Source of the DNA: Lingula anatina
Taxonomy: Eukaryota; Brachiopoda; Lingulata; Lingulida; Lingulidae
Length of the DNA stretch: 64,000 nucleotides
Assembly: GCF_001039355.2 (NCBI RefSeq)
Contig: NW_019773925.1
Span: forward strand, 481,002-545,001
Direction of reading: 5' to 3'
In this document: in pieces, positions 11,567 to 20,750 of the stretch
Position numbering within the stretch: position 1 is the first letter of the stretch
How the letters are laid out: every line of letters begins with the position of its first letter
Position numbers and translations under genes: made by a program
Notes under the pieces: generated by a model
The model's input: only the letters and a program-made list of their open reading frames with translations
Database searches by the model: none
Told to the model about the DNA's origin: nothing

Positions 11567-14500
11567 ATGATGAAAGTGATGTACATACGAATATCTACAA
11601 TGATCCTTCTTGTATTTCTGTGTGGATATCTTCTTTCGCTGTGGAACACGTGAGAAGTAGTAGTAGTAGTAGTAGTCAGGGGTGGATTGAGGCCGTCTTC
11701 TGAGTCTTCCGGAAGACGGCCAGATTTTCAAGTTTACATTGACGAGTATCTTTTTTTTTTTTTTCTGTCGGAAGACGGTCAAAAATGAAGGATGGACCAA
11801 TAAAGATAATTTGGAAGACTGTCAGAAAATATGTCTGGATCCGTCCCTGCTGGTAGTAGTAGTAGTAGTAGTAGTAGTACACACATTAGAGATCTTTCGC
11901 ACCTGTACGTTAAGGCGAACGACTACGTTTAGGTCATCATATTTTGCTGTCTAGTGACGTGTACACATACGGTTAGAGAGAACATTATCCGCAGCTAGAT
12001 TGCTACCCGTCAATGAAAAACGGTTTGACAAATCAGCATAATTTGATGAAATCAAGCCTTTTAAAATTGATAGTTTCTCTGCTAAAATCATATTGGACAT
12101 TTTGTTTTTGCAATATATGTGAAACATATTGTCTCTGTTATTTGTGTCTATGTTTATGAAACCATTGAAATATAGGTTATACCCGTGAAAAAAAGCATTT
12201 TCCACTGACCACAAGGCAGTCAGGACTGGCCTTCCGCACGCGTGACTGATTGTATTATAAGACTGTTAGGTCATCATTTTGTGAGCAGTTGTTACGAGTA
12301 CACATGCCTTTTTAAGTGGTCTGTAGACTAGCCGTCTGCACTTGACGCATAACAAGCAGGATATCCGCAAGGTAAGTGCCGTTTAGTCACCCTGAGCTTC
12401 AGAGATAACTTGACACTAACCTCCTCACAATAGCCTATCTTCATCGTGTCAAGTTACCTCTGACGAAAATAGTTTGACCTAGTTTATATAAGCCAATCGA
12501 ATCCAAGTTTCAAAAATTTTCACCAAAGTTTGGTGAAAACGCTGATTGGTTGACCGTCAATCGGTAATCCTCGGCTGATTCCGCAAGCTCCATACTAACA
12601 ACAAAGTTATTGTCGAGTGCAGAGACATCCGAGTAGTGCCGAGTGCATAACCGTACACAAAGAAAGCATGGCGTCCTCTACGAGTGACTACGTAAAATAA
12701 TGTGTTAAGTTATCTCTTGATTCTTTGCAAAATAAAAGTATATCGGAATTGAAACCAGAGCAGTTTGAGGCCCTGCATCATTATCTACTGAGGGATGATG
12801 TATTTTGCGTGCTGCCCACAGGTTACGGCAAGTCCCTGATATTCAGCCTTATCTTTGATTGGTCCGGATTTGAACAAAGCGCGCTTTGACTCGTTCGCGT
12901 TCATTGGCTAGATCGTTCAATGAGTCATTGAGTGCGGGCTTTAAATTTGATTGGCGGGCGGCGGGGGCAATCGAATGTGGTCAGAGGTAACTTGACACGA
13001 TGAAGATAGGCTATTGTGAAGAGGTTAGTGTCAAGTTATCTCTGAAGCTCAGGGTGCGTTTAGTAAGATACTACCAGTAGCTCGATTTTCTCTTTTAGTT
13101 GACAGGACATGTCTCTTTGACCTTTAATGCAAATTTTATGAAGCCTTGTTTCGAAAGTCACATGGCGTCCTGTTTTGTGTATTTGAATAAATTAATTCTA
13201 AATAAAAGTAAGGACAGCACATCTTTCTATACATGAAATTGTCTCTAATAGCAAATATTGATTAATATTTATTATATCAGTAACAAAAACTGACGCTGCA
13301 TTAATTGGTGATACGCTTATTTTTTCAGCTGAAAATTGCGACTTCATGCCGCCAACTTAGAAGCGCCGTACTGATTCACCAGCAGATTGCGTCAGTTACC
13401 TGAAAGACAAGTTGGCCTTCGAGAAAGAACGCTTTGAATCAGAAAAGAAAGAGCGAGAAGCTCAAATTGAGAAAGACAAACAAATGATGGAGATGGTTGT
13501 CTTTGGTTAAAAAGAAAAACTGAATTGACATACTTAACTATAGGCTCTTGCAGCCTACAAGATACACATGGGCTGAATCTTTGTTAAAACATTAGTTTTT
13601 TATTCAAGATTTCATTTAAATAAATGTTTGCTTGCGGTATGAATTTTACATTTTACTCTTTAATTTTCCATACGCACAATGTACACGTGTACAGTTCATG
13701 CTAAATAGTCCTCCAAGGAGGGAGGATCTAGTTAAAAGTACCGCCTCATCTGATTGCCATACACACAGGTATGGCAGTTGACCAGAAGACCACCTATCAA
13801 GCAGCGCTTGGCTACAGGAGACAACAGAACTTTTTAATTCTTTCGAAAGTCCAGGTAAAGTTTCACAATAAGTTTCCGAACTCCCACTCGACGCATTCCC
13901 GCACAGAGGACATTCTCCTGTTGAATTCTTCTTCTTTGGCACTCAGATTTGCTCCTCTGAAGGGACTCAACAAATACCTTCTAACGGGGTAGGCCGGATC
14001 TCCATAAATTGCGTATGGAAGACCATTCCAAAATTACCTAACCTGTCCAATGGCGTATGCCCTAATTTAACGTTTCTGCAAAAGCCTCGGCCGTACGGGC
14101 TCTTACGGGCTGTTTGCGTCCAAATTTTGCGCAGAATCTCACGTCCCACGCAAGGCCTTCTTACGCAATTTCGAGTTCGAAGACGGCCCGTAAGCACGTA
14201 CGGAGGATGTTGGACATGTCCAAAAGTTTCTACGAATAGCCTGCGAAAAGCGAGGCCGCAAGCGTAACTTGCTCCCCTCGCACGGAGTTAGCAAGAGAGA
14301 CTCGCGTTATGCAAGACGCACGTCGCAAGCAATGAAGGAGCAAGTGCCCTTTGCGTGTTGAGTAAGGTGCAAGCCCTCACAACTAACGAACAAGGTCAAG
14401 AGCACACCGGGAATGCGTCGCAATTTAAATGGCATTGTCCTAGAAAATCTTGATGGTTGGATCTTAGTTACAATAATAGCTGGTGTATAAAAGGCGTGCT

Positions 14501-17500
14501 CACGACGAACGCTTGTGTCTTTACAATGAACATCGACTATGTAACTTGTACAACAATTTTCAAATTTTTGAAATTTTTGCTCAATTTAGTTTCTAATATG
14601 CCTCCAAAAGGCAAGAGAAAGAAGCTTACATAGTAGATAAAAGGGAGGAGGACGAAGAAAGAAGAGGAGAACAGGAAGCAAAACTGACGTACGCCGTCAG
14701 TACGTCACCACATACGTGTGAGGCAAGTGTGAAGCAAAACTGACGCAAAAGGGCACTACTTTCGCCGCGCGTTGCATTCCCTTCGTAAGTGGTGAGTGTG
14801 TGCCACGTACACAGGAAGCAAGACAAACTAAAAAAATGAGTACGACCATCGCTCCTTGCAATTAGCGTCCCTGCCTGAAAGCACATCTCATGTGGCCCTT
14901 GCGACTCGCAAGGCAGACTTTTCTCTACCTCTACGACCTCCACGGCCTCCGCAACACCCAAAAATCGCAGGGGACGTACGATCCTGTAATTCGTGCGTCC
15001 GGCTGTGACCGAGGCTTTACAGCATGTGAAACATGCATCAGCCCACTGTACAATTCGACTATCCGTAAAGGCTAGCCGGGTCTTTCTGCGAAATCACGAA
15101 AAAATAAACGTTGATCATTTTACGGTTACGGATAGCTAAATGTAGTCGGTCACCTAAACGTGCAGGTGCGAAAGCTCTCTATTATGTAGTAATAGAAGTG
15201 GAACATGAACGTTGTAGAGATAGTAGTAGTTATACATGTAGCTCTATTTTATTGCCTTATATGGATCAAAATATATACCAAATCAGCAGATGAGAAAAAA
15301 TGGCCTTACATTTAAATGATTTTTGGCATATAAATGTCTAACAGTCACTGTTTGACCTACAGTGTGACTGGTAACATCAGTGATCAAAAGGTTAGTTCAT
15401 AGCCTACATCAACCGGTCCTTTCAGACTCAACAAAATAAAGCAGTCATTTTACAACATGACTCTTTTCACATAAATCTACTGTACCGCACCACAACAAAA
15501 ATGTTTTGGTAACCTTGATACTGGTCCCAAATAGCCAAGTTTTTCTCTTTTTTCGGACATTTATTTTTAAACGCCTTCTTACTATACATGAAGGACCCAT
15601 AAGAGGACTTAATTTTCAGCAGCAACTGACAATACATTTTGTTACAGACAAATTGTATACCGACCGATACGTGTACCATGGGTAAGGTCCCCAAACACAA
15701 CGTCCACTGCTATAAAACAAGGCCATCAAAAGTATCCAATTATAAAACCGGCTGAAATACGGACATTAACAAGCACATCGGACATCTCCAACGTCCGCAA
15801 GTCGTCTTATGACAACACAGCAGCTGGTACCCAAACGAAGACTATTCCTTATAAGGGCCCTGGATATGTTCAAGTTGGCAGCCAACATGTAAACTATAAT
15901 AACACGAAGACGGCTGATAGTACAAAAAGTACCGATTCTTCAAGATCTCCAGCAAACACTTCGCAGGGTTATGGTGAACCATGCACTGGGAAAGACGCAT
16001 TTAAAGGGCCCTGTGCATGTGTCAGGTTTCCCGATTACGACTTACCTGGCTCAGTGCTGTACAGTTTGCCGGGGTCTGGAAACACGTGGACACGATTTTT
16101 GTTGGAGCAGGCATCCGGTATGTTTTCTTTATCCTTTTTTGATTAGTTTTCTTCAAAGGGTGTTTTTCAATGTGGATTTAGCTGGTAAAATGAAAGACTC
16201 AGAAAAACTTTACCTGCACAATAATTGGAAGTGGAATTGTTTAGAACCGTTTAACAAGGAGACATGTTTAATGAGGAGACACGTAATCGGTTGGCCTTTG
16301 CACATAATGCTGGAGAATGCAATGAGAATCCAATGAGAATTTGAGCCTGAAAAGTGCCTTTTTTGTCAAGTAGCAAATTCTTTTTTTAGGGGGGTCCTGA
16401 CACCTTCCCCCCCCCCCCCCCCCTTCGATTTCTGAAAAAAAAATCACACTTATGGTGCCGTCTTGAAATTAGAATTTTGACTATAGCTGATCATATAGTT
16501 CTAAACCATACCAAATGGCGCCGTTCGCCCTCTAAAATACCAAAAATTTTCGGGGCCCGAACCCAATGCCAAGGGGGGTGGGGGTGGGGGGAGGGTGGGC
16601 TTTGCATCCGCTGACACCCTCTTCAAATAATCATGGATCCGCCCCTGTTGTCTATTTCATTTCATTTAAAAATCTTATTCTGTTCTGTTCCATTGGATTT
16701 TATAAAATGTTAATGATATACAAATATATTTTGATCGGAAAGGGGGTGGGAGTGTAGGACAAAGGAGGTACAAACTAGGCTTAAGAGCAAGCAACTTAAT
16801 CATGTTTTTTCCTTCATACAATAATTATTATTATTTCATCATTTAAACACAATAAGCCATGGTCCCTTACAGTATGCGTAACCGTGTGCGTAACTACACA
16901 CTTTTTACAAATAACTATATCAACATTATCAATCTTTTTTTTTTAAACCTTTGATTCATCCCTTTTTTTAATGTATGGAACAGGTTACTTCACTGGAAGC
17001 TTCTACAATGATGAAGAGCTTAAAAACGGTGGCTTTTTAGGCGAATCTAGGGCGGACAACAGGGTCTTTGCCATTAAATCTCACAGGCTTCTCGCAAAAT
17101 CGCTGAAGATGCGTACTGCAGCTAGTGATCGACCTATTGAAAAAGTCGTTATCCTTCTACGCGACATGTACCAGGCTGCTATCAGTGACATACAGAGACG
17201 CCTCACGAGCGGGTCTCACACTGCCACGGCGGATTTCAATACGAAAGGCAAGTTAGGAATGATCTGCGCATGCGTTACTTTGCTATGGAATGCAAACATG
17301 TATGGTGTCTTTGAGTGTTTAGCGTTTACCCTGGGACCCAAAGTATAGGACCCAAATTATCTTCTATTGCCGTGTTGTTTTACTTAATATAGCCAGCTCT
17401 CTTTCTAAAAATCAGTAATATTTTTATTTCAATATCTTGTAAGTCTTATAAATCTGAAAAAGAAAGCAATCTGAAAGAACCTTTTCGTTTCAATACCTTG

Positions 17501-19159
17501 TAAGCCTTATGAAGTCTGAAAAAAGAAAGCAATCTAAAAGAACCCTTGACTTAATTAGTAATCATATAATTTGTATTTTATTGCAGCTATTCAAAGCTAT
17601 GTCCACAATTTGCACAGCTGGGCCAACAGAAGAACACTGGAATGGATTTCGCAGCGGAAAATGCCCATATTCATTCTACGGTAGGTATTCCACGGTGCAA
17701 CGGAAGTAGATTCTCTACAAAAAAAAGTATTTTTCCTTCTCACGATTCGTCACTCGGCCCTTCCCTGCCCTTAGATTTGACGTTGTATTCAGTTGTATAA
17801 TTAAAGGGATAATAACTGTTCGTTTGGGCCAAAAAATGAATTTTCCTGGAGTGAACAGCAATTTTTCCGTACTTACCTATGGTTAATGAATCCATTTCTA
17901 CATTCTAAGTTAGTCCCTGGTTTTTTTTCTAAAAGGTTTTTTTTTTTTGTTATAATCTCTTAAGAAATTATTGCAGAGTATAGCCATCAATGGAGATCAC
18001 GTGGTCTAAAGACATGCTCAGATATCAGAATAATAGCTATAACCGCTGTTTTTGTGGCAAAACAGAATATATTATATTTCTATGAGTTGTTCACAATGTT
18101 TTTATTGTGAAATATAGATCGTATACGAAAAGTTATTGTCCCTTAAATGAGGCCAGTCATTTAGAACGTCAAGTCTTCTTGTATTTTTTAGAAGGAACTA
18201 TTGACGTTTGGTGCTTTTATTTGCGGGGATAAAGGGTTTTTTAGGTCTGAAGTGGGAAATATTAGTAGATTTACCGGATACGCAGGCACGCAAAATATGA
18301 CTTTGGGGGGATTTTCAAGCACAGACCTTTAAATGTATCTTATTCACACGTATGCACATGTAAAATGTACAGAGATAAATAGAACAGAGTAACAATGTTA
18401 CACAAATCTACAATCGTATTCAACTTTCTAGCGCGCTGAACCTTAGTAGTGGGAGTATCATTTATGCTTGTAAACGCTCTTGGGTGAAAGATGCAGCACA
18501 ATTTTTTCTCAAAATAAAGTTTGGCTGAGGTAGTTGGCCAAATTCTTTATCGCTGCCTCATTGGAGTTTTTCATTTCGTAGGTGAATTTGTGACTCATAG
18601 TTAACTGATGTATTACTTATGATTAATACTAAAAATATCTTAAAGGTGCTAATGCATTTAAAAAAACCACTTGAAGGTATTATGAATCATTATATGATCA
18701 TATTGGACTTAAGAATTACTGTTTTCATAAACTAAAATTTTGCACTTACTTCAAACATTCCATAAAACGTTTTTGGACTCTTCTTTTTAGAACTATCAAA
18801 TCACATGCAGTTTAAGTTATATATAGGATGATTGGTTTCTGTTGTTAATTTTTAGGTACGAAGCGCTGAAAAAGAACTTAACTGAAGCTTTGGGGGCCAC
18901 TATGGCATTTTTACAGTTGCCCGTGAGCAAGAATCGATTGGAGTGCATCAGAAAACATTCCGAAGGGAAGTTTCATCGAAAGAGTAGATACCAACCGCCT
19001 TCGCATTTGTCTAAACTTATTCAAGACGCAGTGGACATAGAAGAAAATCTTCTCGAAACAACTCTGAAGGCGAGGTATAAAGCAGTGCCTCATCTTACCT
19101 TCGGGTACATTAACAGCTCTGCAAATCCAATAACAAGCCATGGAGATGCAAAGTATTAA
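11567..19159 (+). CDS. Type II Golgi sulfotransferase related to WSCD1/WSCD2
   Basis: Five exons join in phase: 11567-11649, 15648-16117, 16984-17247, 17587-17680 and 18856-19159, giving 404 residues. Exon 1 starts with two ATGs and encodes a signal anchor (ISTMILLVFLCGYLLSLWN). It ends in phase 2 with a GTGAGA donor, and exon 2 begins with the one missing base. Residues 29-150 are Ser/Thr/Asn-rich, like a Golgi stem. The PAPS loop SLPGSGNTWTRFLLEQASG is at 167-185, followed by GYFTGSFYND and a second motif, VVILLRDMYQAAISD. This order is typical of WSC-domain sulfotransferases, but no WSC domain is present. Intron 3 appears to use a GC donor (AAAG/GCAAGT). Vertebrate WSCD enzymes are linked to sialic-acid sulfation; the substrate here is unknown. 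An acceptor at 11541 implies a 5' noncoding exon. Confidence 0.8.
11677..11849 (+). mobile_element. hAT-like MITE (CAGGGG family), copy 1
   Basis: The 173-bp element starts CAGGGGTGGATT and ends CTGGATCCGTCCCTG. It closely matches 30706-30872, including GTCTTCCGGAAGACGG and TTTTCAAGTTTACATTGACG. It sits inside a TAG microsatellite, which hides any target duplication, within intron 1 of the WSCD-like gene. Confidence 0.8.
11850..11882. repeat. (TAG)n microsatellite split by a MITE
   Basis: TAG repeats flank the MITE on both sides (also 11656-11676), suggesting insertion into an existing repeat. Confidence 0.8.
12380..13064. mobile_element. DNA transposon with 77-bp TIRs and an 8-bp target duplication
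   Basis: The element is 12388-13056. Its 77-bp ends (12388-12464 and 12980-13056) are reverse complements with one mismatch and begin CACCCTGAGCTTCAGAGATA. CGTTTAGT flanks both sides exactly (12380-12387 and 13057-13064). Each TIR contains a smaller inverted pair, AACTTGACAC and GTGTCAAGTT. The inside carries a helicase fragment but no transposase. An 8-bp duplication is known for hAT, P and some other superfamilies; I cannot assign one. The good TIR match suggests a young insertion. Confidence 0.9.
12668..12889 (+). pseudogene. RecQ-like helicase N-terminal fragment inside the TIR element
   Basis: The frame opens at an ATG, meets a TAA after ten codons, then continues in the same frame with SISELKPEQFEALHHYL and the Walker A segment VFCVLPTGYGKSLIF before a TGA. 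LPTGxGKS after a Q-motif-like LKPEQ is characteristic of RecQ helicases. About 60 codons remain after the internal stop and no later helicase motif is present, so it cannot encode a helicase. It was either captured from a host gene or left over from a larger autonomous element. Confidence 0.75.
13361..13510 (+). pseudogene. Charged coiled-coil fragment, possibly the Harbinger Myb-like partner ORF
   Basis: About 49 codons end at TAA, with FEKERFESEKKEREAQIEKD forming a strong charged helix. In-frame TAG lies just before it. C-terminal helices of this kind are common in the Myb/SANT-like second protein of PIF/Harbinger transposons, and a Harbinger transposase relic lies next to it on the other strand. 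The pairing is inference; the DNA-binding part is absent. Confidence 0.35.
13732..14060 (-). pseudogene. Degenerate PIF/Harbinger transposase (DDE_Tnp_4) C-terminal part
   Basis: Minus-strand frames give, in order, FWNGLPYAIYGDPAYPVRRY, a stretch with LLSPFRGANLSAKEEEFN and RRMSSVRECVEWEFGNL, then NCHTCVYGNQMRRYF and a stop at 13732. These match the end of Harbinger transposases (GDpAYP, FN-RmSsvR-VEwaFG, NCHTCLYGNQ). At least two internal stops and frame changes separate the pieces, so it is dead. It lies in intron 1 of the WSCD-like gene in the opposite sense. Confidence 0.85.
14072..15025. mobile_element. Imperfect foldback, about 950 bp
   Basis: Several inverted matches share one centre near 14548: AAAGCCTCGG at about 14077 with CCGAGGCTTT at about 15011, and AAGTGCCCTTTGCGT at about 14342 with ACGCAAAAGGGCACT at about 14742. 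The region is richer in CG-containing words than its surroundings. A TATAAAAGG box at about 14487 lies near the centre. The open frames seen are not recognised. Arms are diverged and the ends are uncertain. Confidence 0.4.
16375..16648. mobile_element. Decayed hAT-like MITE with GGATCCGCCCCTG end
   Basis: The right end CATGGATCCGCCCCTG matches the CAGGGGCGGATCC family. Opposing inner segments GGGGGGTCCTGACACC (about 16389) and GCTGACACCCTC (about 16610) and C-rich/G-rich runs suggest two arms. The left TIR is lost. It lies in intron 2 of the WSCD-like gene. Confidence 0.45.
17811..18146 (+). mobile_element. TTAAAGGGATAA repeat family, copy A (336 bp)
   Basis: It starts TTAAAGGGATAATAACT and ends AGTTATTGTCCCTTAA, a terminal inverted repeat. 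Inner landmarks are CCATTTCTACATTCTAAGTTAGTCC, shortened here as CTACATTCTAAGTTAGT, and GTGAAATATAGATCGTATAC. Reverse-oriented copy B is at 40750-41095 and a partial copy C at 43565-43797. It lies in the last intron of the WSCD-like gene. Confidence 0.7.
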
Positions 19160-19208
19160 CTTCAGGAGCTAGGGGATCTCGATTTAGTTGACATCGCACT
19201 CAATGATA

Positions 19209-19502
19209 GCATTCACAACGAGTTGAGCCAGGCTTTACAAATCCTGGGGACTAAATATGGCGGTCGTACATGAAAGAAAAACCGCCTAATCTTTTAATAG
19301 TCTCTCCGCCTCTCACACGCCTCCCCACACGTCGTCCCTGCGGGGGAACAGTCATTAAATCTCGGCTCCATTGGGACGACACATGGGGAGGCGTGTGAGA
19401 GGCGGAGAGACTATTAAAAGATTAGGCGGTTTTTCTTTCATGTACGACCGCCATATTTAGTCCCCAGGATTTGTAAAGCCTGGCTCAACTCGTTGTGAAT
19501 GC
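19209..19502. repeat. Long hairpin: 130-bp arms, 34-base loop, in a 3' UTR
   Basis: 19209-19338 and 19373-19502 are reverse complements at 127 of 130 positions; the three mismatches cluster near the loop. Arms begin GCATTCACAACGAGTTGAGC and include GGGGACTAAATATGGCGG. It starts 49 bases after the sulfotransferase stop, with no AATAAA before it, so the mRNA would carry it. It resembles a foldback MITE; smaller hairpins with ATATGGC are at 23394-23511 and 51646-51770. Confidence 0.92.
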
Positions 19503-19632
19503 GATCAATGTTTGCTCTCTTGCATAAATGTTTATCCTCAAAATCCCATCAGAATCTGTTTATTTTAGACACCTTGTACACAAGCAAACCGACACTAACG
19601 AAAGAACAGCCTCCTGCGTTGATGGGGAAAAA

Positions 19633-19638
19633 AATAAA
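19633..19638 (+). terminator. Candidate poly(A) signal after the WSCD-like gene
   Basis: First AATAAA after the 3' UTR hairpin; another is at 19748-19753. Using either one would leave the hairpin in the transcript. Confidence 0.45.
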
Positions 19639-19839
19639 AGCACATATAAGATTTATCATATCTATTTGTTTATTCGTTTAAACCTGGGCACAGCAAAAGT
19701 TGTCATTTCCTCGCTGAGGTCTACAAAACTGCATATTGACTTAAAAGAATAAAATATAAATCGTTTTGTTACGTGAGAACTGATGTTGGTCGAAAGTCGC
19801 GTTCTATCAATACTACATCGTATTGACCTCCTAAGCGGT

Positions 19840-19965
19840 CAATATAAATCGAGGATCAGGAGAGAAATAATTCTCTACGGACTTGACGGATCCACAGACG
19901 GGATTCGAAGTCAGACATTAACCACTAGGCTATGCGGTGTAACAGGAATGGTAGTCCGCTAGGAA
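19840..19965 (-). other. tRNA-like / SINE-like remnant
   Basis: The minus strand reads GCATAGCCTAGTGGTTAATG followed by TCTGACTTCGAATCCCG. The first resembles a tRNA A box and the second a B box (TTCGAATCC). Spacing between them is about 20 bases shorter than in a tRNA, with no anticodon arm. It is not a functional tRNA; it may be a decayed tRNA-derived SINE head. Confidence 0.3.
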
Positions 19966-20128
19966 ACGTTGTCAGTTCCCCATTACTATGTCCATGTGAC
20001 ATTGGTCCCATATATTAACCCCAGTAATCCCCAGCTAACCCTAACATGTACTAATCATATGGTAAAGTTATTCAAAAACTTCTTTCTCTAAAACCTTAAC
20101 TGGGCATAAATTAGTCCATTTTAATTTT

Positions 20129-20158
20129 TTTTTTTTTTTTTTTTTGGGGGGGGGGGGT
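20129..20158. repeat. Adjacent poly-T and poly-G runs
   Basis: A T run is followed directly by GGGGGGGGGGGG, downstream of the ADA stop on the opposite strand. Confidence 0.8.
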
Positions 20159-20337
20159 TGATAATACTGAATCACAGTATATAACCTTTATAGAGTATAT
20201 TAAAATACCTGAGCTATCCCTGATTAATATACATAAACAATGTCAGATTCTTACGTACATATTTTTCTGAAATACTGGAAATTAGCTGGCATTCAATTTG
20301 TGTTCTATAGTTCATTAAAATTAGCATTTTCAGAATT

Positions 20338-20684
20338 TCAATCTCCTTGGCTGGAGTCAGATTTTTCGTAGTCCTCCTGCAGTTGTTTAAGCAATGACTG
20401 CTTCTCATCTTCTGGTAAGAAGGTGGCTCTAGCTGCATTCAGGTTCTTAAATAGAAAACAAACATCAAATAAGATATTTAAGTACTGAAAGAAGCACCAA
20501 TAAGTCTTAAAAGTCAACAGCTTCAATCACTGTTTTAATATGTGACAGTTTCAACAAGTCCCTGTGCACCAATCACTGTATTAATCAGAATTTACTGGCT
20601 GTGTCAATAGTGGGGGACTGTTCAGGAGATTATCTTACGTAATAGCCAGGGTTTTAAGTTTACAATCTCTCAAAATGGTGCAGG

Positions 20685-20750
<66 letters not shown>

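Noticed and set aside
13967-14197. 76-codon minus-strand frame
   Set aside because: It overlaps the Harbinger relic in the wrong frame and shows no domain.
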